Shown: positions 58,871 through 64,000 of the stretch, piece after piece | How the letters are laid out: every line of letters begins with the position of its first letter | Position numbering within the stretch: position 1 is the first letter of the stretch | DNA from: Cordylochernes scorpioides | Lineage: Eukaryota > Arthropoda > Arachnida > Pseudoscorpiones > Chernetidae | DNA: 64,000 bases | Assembly (NCBI GenBank): GCA_030710605.1 | Contig: CP092870.1 | Location: 53,271,921-53,335,920 of the forward strand | Direction: 5' to 3' | Translations under genes and position numbers: made by a program | The notes under the pieces: model-generated | Databases searched by the model: none | Told to the model about the DNA's origin: nothing | The model's input: the letters and a program-made list of their open reading frames with translations, nothing else

Positions 58871-59265
58871 GAAAAAGGCATCTCCTTATCGTGCAACTGA
58901 AAGTTGCTGATGGCTTGCGCCATCTATCGGAATAAATATCAACTATTCTCGTTTATTTCTAATTATTCCAGAATTGGCCAAATACCCATTCTTGATTAAT
59001 CAAGAAAAGCTAACCACGGACGCGTTTCGGGCTATTGGCCCTCATCAGCGTGGTGCAAGCTGTACCTCAACGACCAAAAAATTGGTCATTAAGGCATCCT
59101 GAAAAATCATGAAACGGGTAGTTAAGGCCAGAATTGCGTGAGACCGCGACATAATTGGTCAATTCTGGAATAATTAGAAATCAACGAGAATAGTTGATAT
59201 TTATTCCGATAGATGGCGCAAGCCATCAGCAACTTTCAGTTGCACGATAAGGAGATGCCTTTTTC
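58871..59265. mobile_element. 395-bp foldback MITE (family A) flanked by TTAA
   Basis: Arms of about 115 bp start GAAAAAGGCATCTCCTTATC and are nearly perfect inverse copies. TTAA flanks both ends (58867-58870 and 59266-59269), the target of piggyBac-type elements. The centre carries CGTTTCGGGCTATTGGCCCT and CTTGATTAATCAAG, also present in degraded form at 38000-38160. A shorter derivative is at 43204-43325. No transposase. Confidence 0.88.
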
Positions 59266-59269
59266 TTAA

Positions 59270-59639
59270 AAAAATAAATTGTTTAATAAAGAATTTTGAT
59301 TTATTTCAATTTCTCCATTTTTATTAAATTTATTCATTATTTTTGAGCATCCTGAATGGGAATCAATTAAATATATTTTTATCTCTCTCTCGCTTTACCA
59401 ATAATATATGATTCAAGAAATAATGGGTTTGATTATATTCAAGTTCATTTTGAAGAAATATAACCAATTTTAATATAGTTTATATAAAAAATTGTATTTT
59501 ATATTTTATTTCTCTATATGGAGTAAATGGATTTGTTCAAAGCTATTTATTTTATATTTTTCAAAAAAAGGACAAATTAAAACTTCGTAATTTTGAAATG
59601 CGGACATGGAAAAGCTACTCAAAGTGCAAAGGACAGATA
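59270..59639. other. AT-rich sequence, nothing recognised
   Basis: No feature between the foldback element and the Tc1 terminus. Confidence 0.35.
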
Positions 59640-60149
59640 TACACTGGTGTCCAAAAAATAAGAAACTTAACTAATATTGAAATTTCTCAAAAGATAATTT
59701 ATTAACAAATATAAATTTTTGTATACAAATAGTTTAAACTATGGAGAATTTGACTAGCTATATGAAAATAAAAAATATTTGAAATTATGAAATATGCAAA
59801 AATTATTACCAACATACCCAAAGCTAAGGTTCCAGATCTTAAAGAAATAAGATATCAATAGGGAGTATGATCACCTCTAACAGCTATCAAGGTCTCAAAG
59901 CGAGCCCTCATAGTGTTTACCAGGCTTTGGAGGAGGTCCAGGGGTAGTAAACACCACTCCTCCAATAGAGCAGTTCTTAGCTCAACGAGGGTTCTGGGAG
60001 AGGGGTGACGAGCTCCAATACGCCTCCCTAGAGCATCCCACACATGCTTTATTGGATTCAGGTCCGGAGATCTGGCTGGCCAATCCATCCTTCGAATATT
60101 CTCACTCTGGAGATATTCATTGACTAGCCTAGCCCTATGCGGACGAGCA

Positions 60150-62173
60150 GAGTAGGGGTTTAAAACTTTTAAACAAAAAATTTCTCCTAGGACTTTTGAT
60201 TTACCAATTCTAGATGTATCTCAAGATGTGCTCGAATCAGAAATGAAAAATCTTTTATCTTCTTTATTTCCGAAAGACTGTCAATCTTCTGACACAAACT
60301 ATCATAAATTAATCAGAGATAAGAGTTATACTTTTTCTAATGATAAAATCATTTATATTTTGATGATATTCAAATCTGTTCAATAATTAAAAAACTCAAA
60401 AATGACAAGGCTCCAGGAATAGATCATATAAGCAATCAGATTATCAAAACGGCAGTTCAGCATATATCTCCTGTGTTAACAAAATTGTTCAATGCTTGTA
60501 TTGGACTTAATTATTATCCGGAGGCCTGGAGAAAGTCAGTAGTAATGATTATAAAAAAACTAATAAAGAAAACTATAAAGATCCGAAAGCCTACCGCCCT
60601 ATAAGCTTGTCTTCTAATTTAGGTAAAATTTTTGAAAGTCTAATTCATATTGAACTTTTAAATCATATTAATAGTAATAATGTTATGCATCCTGCTCAAC
60701 ATGGATTTACACAAGAAAAATCGACAATCTCTGCTTTGCAAGAAATAACTAAATTAAGTCTTCAGAAAAGAGAAACAGAAAATACGGTAATAGTAACAGT
60801 GGACATCAGCGGAGCTTTCGACAACGCATGGCATCCGGCAATTCTCCAACAATTGGACAAGGAAAATTTTCCAGCGGTACTTATAAAAATAATTAATTCT
60901 TACTTTGAAGACCGGAGTGTAGAATTTAAATATACTAATGTAAAGTGTATAAGAAAGATAAATAAGGGATGTCCCCAGGGTGGTATTATTTCTCCTATAC
61001 TTTGAAATATATTACTTAATGATTTCAACTTATCTTTTAACGAAAGTTTTGCTAGAGTAATTGCTTTCGCGGATGATGTGACATTTGTGGTATGGAGTTC
61101 AAACATCCATGATCTTCAGTACAATATTACAAAATGTCTAATAAAAATCAAAGCCTGGTGTGAAAAGGTAAAACTTTCACTAAGTCCAAACAAAACAGGT
61201 ATACTCTATCTACATAACTATGGAAAATTGCCCATTAAATTTGATGGAAAAATAATTCAACCATCAGAAACTGTTAAAATTTTGGGAGTTATTTTTAAAA
61301 ATCATAGACAAAGGAATAAGATTAATTTTGGAACACATGTTGACAATATAATTATGAAAGCTACGAAACTTAAGAATATATTATTCTCATTATGTGCACG
61401 TACTTGGGGCATTGATACTCGGCGTAGATTGATCTTATATAAAGATATGATACGCTCTACAATAAGCTATGCATAAAATATTTGGTTTCCTTTTATCACT
61501 GCAGCAAAGAGATCCAAGTTGAATTCTATACAATATCAAATTCTTATTAGATGCATCCATGCTTATAAGACTTCATCTTCTTACATCACACATATACTAG
61601 CGAAAACTCCTTTACTGTCCGATTATCTTGAATTATTACAAACAAAGTATAATATGACAAATTCTCTCACAGATCGAACACTCAAAAAAACCCCTTCAAA
61701 AAGAATTAAACAAACTATTTCTGGATCTAAAATTTAAGTTTTATCTTTCTCTATCTAATGAACTGTTCAAGAAATTCTTTCCAATACTGTCCCAAATTTC
61801 ATTTCTTCTGATAAATTCACTACTTTATTCTTAACTGGCAAAGGACACTTCTTAAGTTTCCTAATCAAACTGAATGCTATCAATGATCCAACATGTGAAT
61901 GCCGCTTAGATGTTGAATCACCAGAGCATCTTCTTTTAACTTGCCCTCTGACTAATCAAATTATATGTAGATACTTTGAAACATTACCAAATTCTCTTTG
62001 TGTATATACTCTATCTTATGAGAACTTTGTTAAGTTTAGAACTATTTGTACAATAATTTACCAAACAATACTAATCTATTGTGTAAATAATTAATCATAT
62101 ATATGTAAATAATACTAGCACAGCACAATAGTCCTTTGGACTTCGTGCTTTTGTAACAATAAATAAATAAAAA
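60150..62173 (+). mobile_element. 5'-truncated LINE inserted in the Tc1 transposase
   Basis: Left junction in GACGAGCA|GAGTAGG and right junction after the AAATAAATAAAAA tail before ATCGTCC. Bringing the flanks together restores the transposase reading around MDD-ARPH with at most a couple of bases missing. No target duplication is visible. Only the RT and the C-terminus of ORF2 remain. Confidence 0.88.
60391..62094 (+). pseudogene. LINE reverse transcriptase, truncated, with stops
   Basis: Starts in the RT: KKLKNDKAPGIDHISNQ and AYRPISLSSNLGKIFESLIH. Then VDISGAFDNAWHP, GCPQGGIISPIL followed by a TGA where Trp is expected (near 61003), AFADDVTFVVW with the FADD catalytic box near 61070, and SPNKT. 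A second stop follows SYA near 61476. The C-terminal zinc motif CECRLDVESPEHLLLTC is near 61900. It ends at TAA 62094. Motifs are of the jockey/R1-like group. The endonuclease is absent through truncation. Confidence 0.88.
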
Positions 62174-63155
62174 ATCGTCCATAAAAATTAAATTGTGACC
62201 AATTTGATCTCTATAAGGTCTTAGATAGGGCTCAAGGATCTCGTCCCTGTACCTTTGGGCAGTTAAAGTGCCCCCAGAAAAAATGTGGAGGGGTGTGCGT
62301 CTGCTAGAACTGATGCCAGCCCAGACTAAGAGACTGCCCCTTCTAAAACTGTCTCTTTCCCTGATGTTACTGGGATGATAGCGGGTTCCAGGCTCCCTCC
62401 AGATGAAAACTCGTCGAGAATCTGTGTTTAAACTAAATCTTGACTCGTCACTGAAAAGAGCATTGGCCCACTGATCATGAGTCCAGGCGTGATGTTCCAA
62501 GCACCAATTCAAGCGGGCTCTCCTGTGAGCAGAGGTTAAAGGGATGCAGACCATTGGTCGTCTTGCATAAAGAGCACCTTCGTGAAGCCTTCGGTAAACA
62601 GTTTGTCTTGAAATTCTCGTTCCAGTAGCACTTGAGAGTTCATCAGAGAGTTGAATAGCTGTCATCTCCCTATGGCGCTTGGCAGTTACGACCAGATAAC
62701 GGTCTTCAGAGGTAGCTGTTTTTCTTTTCTACCAGAACCTTCTTTTCTTTTGATGGTTCCTGTCTCAATGAACTGTTTCCATATTTTGCTGACCACAGAT
62801 TTATTCACATTTAGCCATTTTGCTACTTCAACTTGTGATTGCCCTGCCTCCATTCTTCCAACAGATCTCCATTTTAAATCATCTGCTAAAACTTTTCGTA
62901 AACTCATAATTAACTAAGGATTAAATAAAATTATAATTGGACAATTCTTAGATGGGGTAAACGAAACGCCAAATAGCACACTTATAAAGACAAGCAAAAT
63001 TTGCATATTTTCAATTTTACCGAATCGATTGGTTGCGATAAATAAATTCTACGACTTAAAATACCTAATTAAATTACTTTTTAGCTTTTAGCGTTGTATA
63101 TTTTAAAACATATCATTAAAAAACAAAAGTTTCTTATTTTTTGGACACCAGTGTA

Positions 63156-63464
63156 TTTATGTCGTATTTGAATTTATCCTGCCGGATGACTTCAGTGGGG
63201 TATGTTTTGTTGTTTCATGATTGTCTAGGTAACCAGGTGAGATGCAGTTGTGATGGCCACAATGGTCAGAGTGGTTCCAGCCGTCAAAGAAATAGCACAG
63301 AATGACGAGGCATTTTGGATGTAACCTAAGAGGGAGAGTCTGGCACCGGTCGAGTAAGGTCGGAACTATTTCAGAGCCAGTGAGGAACTGTTGGTAATCC
63401 GACTATGATTTTCGGACCAAATGTGTAATCTGATACCTTTCTTCTGTCTGTGCGCCGGCCTCTC
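63156..63464. other. Unassigned sequence next to the gypsy fragment
   Basis: Higher complexity than the usual background and probably a degraded internal part of the gypsy element to its right, but no conserved motif is readable. Confidence 0.3.
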
Positions 63465-63653
63465 TCAAATTTTATTATTCCGTTTTGTGTTACATGATGG
63501 CCAAACATGCGAGTTGGATTGTGTGTACAATTCAGGCTGTTTCACTATAACTATATTACATATTGTTGCACCAGGTTGCGGCTTGGCAGACTCTTCAGCC
63601 TTGATTCTCTCCTGTGCTGGGTCTTGCATCTTACCAGAGCGTGTTTCAACCAT
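63465..63653 (-). pseudogene. Gypsy gag N-terminal fragment
   Basis: ATG at 63653 after the LTR; begins MVETRSGKMQDPAQERIKAE, similar to gag starts of Ty3/gypsy elements. It runs out after about 62 codons. Its position on the far side of the LTR from a pol C-terminus is unusual (pol-LTR-gag). Confidence 0.5.
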
Positions 63654-63696
63654 CCTACAAATTTATAAAAGGGAATAATGAGATAAGTCTACTTTA

Positions 63697-63899
63697 TGTA
63701 GCCACCAGAATAATTTATTTATTTTCTCACATCAAAGAGAGCAGTGAAGTCACAGTGTACCTAAATACAAATGATGATAATCTAAAAATAATCTGTTTTA
63801 AATAAATATCATAGAATATAAAAATAAATAAATATATAATTTAAATTTCAAATATATTAAAAATAATATAATAAATACGCCATTAATCATGATGTAACA
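63697..63899 (-). repeat. Gypsy LTR (203 bp)
   Basis: On the minus strand it runs TGTTACATCATGATTAATGG to GGTGGCTACA. A purine tract GGAGAGGGGGAAG lies immediately before it and pol coding sequence before that. It shares ordered blocks with the solo LTR at 16791-17014, including CTGCTCTCTTTGATGTG. Confidence 0.8.
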
Positions 63900-64000
63900 C
63901 TTCCCCCTCTCCAGAGGTCGTCACGTCCTCGTGAGTTACCTCATCAATTCTCTCAAAATAGGGTTTGAGTCTTGAGACATGGACAATCAATGGGTCTTGG
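63883..64000 (-). CDS. Gypsy pol C-terminus, partial at window edge
   Basis: Open from the edge to a TAA at 63883, reading QDPLIVHVSRLKPYFERID then EVTHEDVTTSGEGEVLHHD. The PLIVHVSRLKPYF block is typical of the end of Ty3/gypsy integrases. The last five codons run into the LTR. It continues beyond 64000, so whether the element is intact cannot be seen. Confidence 0.8.
   Translation of the reverse strand, partial: QDPLIVHVSRLKPYFERIDEVTHEDVTTSGEGEVLHHD

Larger units (their letters stand above)
59855..62907 (-). pseudogene. Tc1 transposase (DD34E), split and mutated
   Basis: The N-terminus at 62907-62690 has a paired-like HTH (VEVAKWLNVNKSVVSKIWKQ). A frameshift follows. Then 62665-62175 carry a second DNA-binding domain (TGTRISRQTVYRRLHEG), the first catalytic Asp in ALFSDESRF, and LVWAGISS. 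It breaks after LIFMDD, the second Asp. After the LINE the frame resumes with ARPHRARLVNEYLQSENI (about 60145) and DWPARSPDLNPIKHVWDALG. The expected catalytic Glu of NPIEH is Lys here. Ends at 59855. Inactive. Confidence 0.92.
59642..63153 (-). mobile_element. Tc1-type element split by a LINE insertion
   Basis: Inverted ends CACTGGTGTCCAAAAAATAA (59642) and TTATTTTTTGGACACCAGTG (63153), about 27 bp, flanked by TA. Without the inserted LINE (60150-62173) the element would be about 1.5 kb, normal for Tc1. The transposase is on the minus strand and is broken by a frameshift, the LINE and a change in the catalytic triad. Confidence 0.93.

Overview
The window is eukaryotic, AT-rich and full of transposable elements. 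It looks like arthropod DNA: Tc1/mariner and hAT elements, copia with a half-tRNA primer site, gypsy remnants, several LINE families and many short inverted-repeat elements. Some transposase relics remind me of sea-louse (parasitic copepod) repeats, but that is a weak impression. There are no operons, CRISPR arrays or rRNA genes. The one host gene I can support is the 3' half of a long-chain acyl-CoA synthetase (ACSL3/4 type) on the minus strand. It has eight exons between 52883 and 35192. All seven intron phases and splice sites agree, giving about 370 uninterrupted C-terminal residues. The N-terminal exons are not recognisable before the window ends.

Left part (1-25 kb): repeats and relics. 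There is a near-perfect 288-bp palindrome (1364-1651) and a degenerate minisatellite (about 4.1-6.9 kb). A young complete copia element follows (7221-11607) with identical 189-bp LTRs, a 5-bp target duplication and one long gag-pol frame. Then come LINE 3' scraps, a 792-bp non-autonomous hAT element with a perfect 8-bp duplication (13556-14347), mariner-type pseudogenes (17.3-18.3 and 18.9-20.2 kb), solo LTR pieces and several MITEs.

Middle (25.2-35.1 kb): the most interesting block. Two GC-rich LINEs, most like the Tx1 clade of the L1 group, lie head to tail in one (AC)n microsatellite, with AC runs at all three junctions. The first has ORF1 (one stop codon, start ATG absent) and an intact 1158-residue endonuclease-RT frame, joined by an ATGA stop-start overlap. 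The second has an intact, longer and rather different ORF1 but no ORF2. It ends in a 3' module very close to that of the first. It looks like an ORF1-only parasite of the autonomous family, comparable in form to mammalian HAL1.

Right part (35-64 kb): the acyl-CoA synthetase exons with introns filled by insertions. These are a nearly intact mariner (36035-37343), a decayed mariner-like element with about 350-bp terminal repeats (38988-41457), LINE and gypsy wrecks (45.8-50.4 kb) and MITEs. Beyond the gene lie a defective second copia (54044-58018) primed by the 3' end of initiator tRNA, a 395-bp foldback element, a Tc1 element split by a LINE (59642-63153), and a gypsy pol-LTR-gag junction at the right edge.
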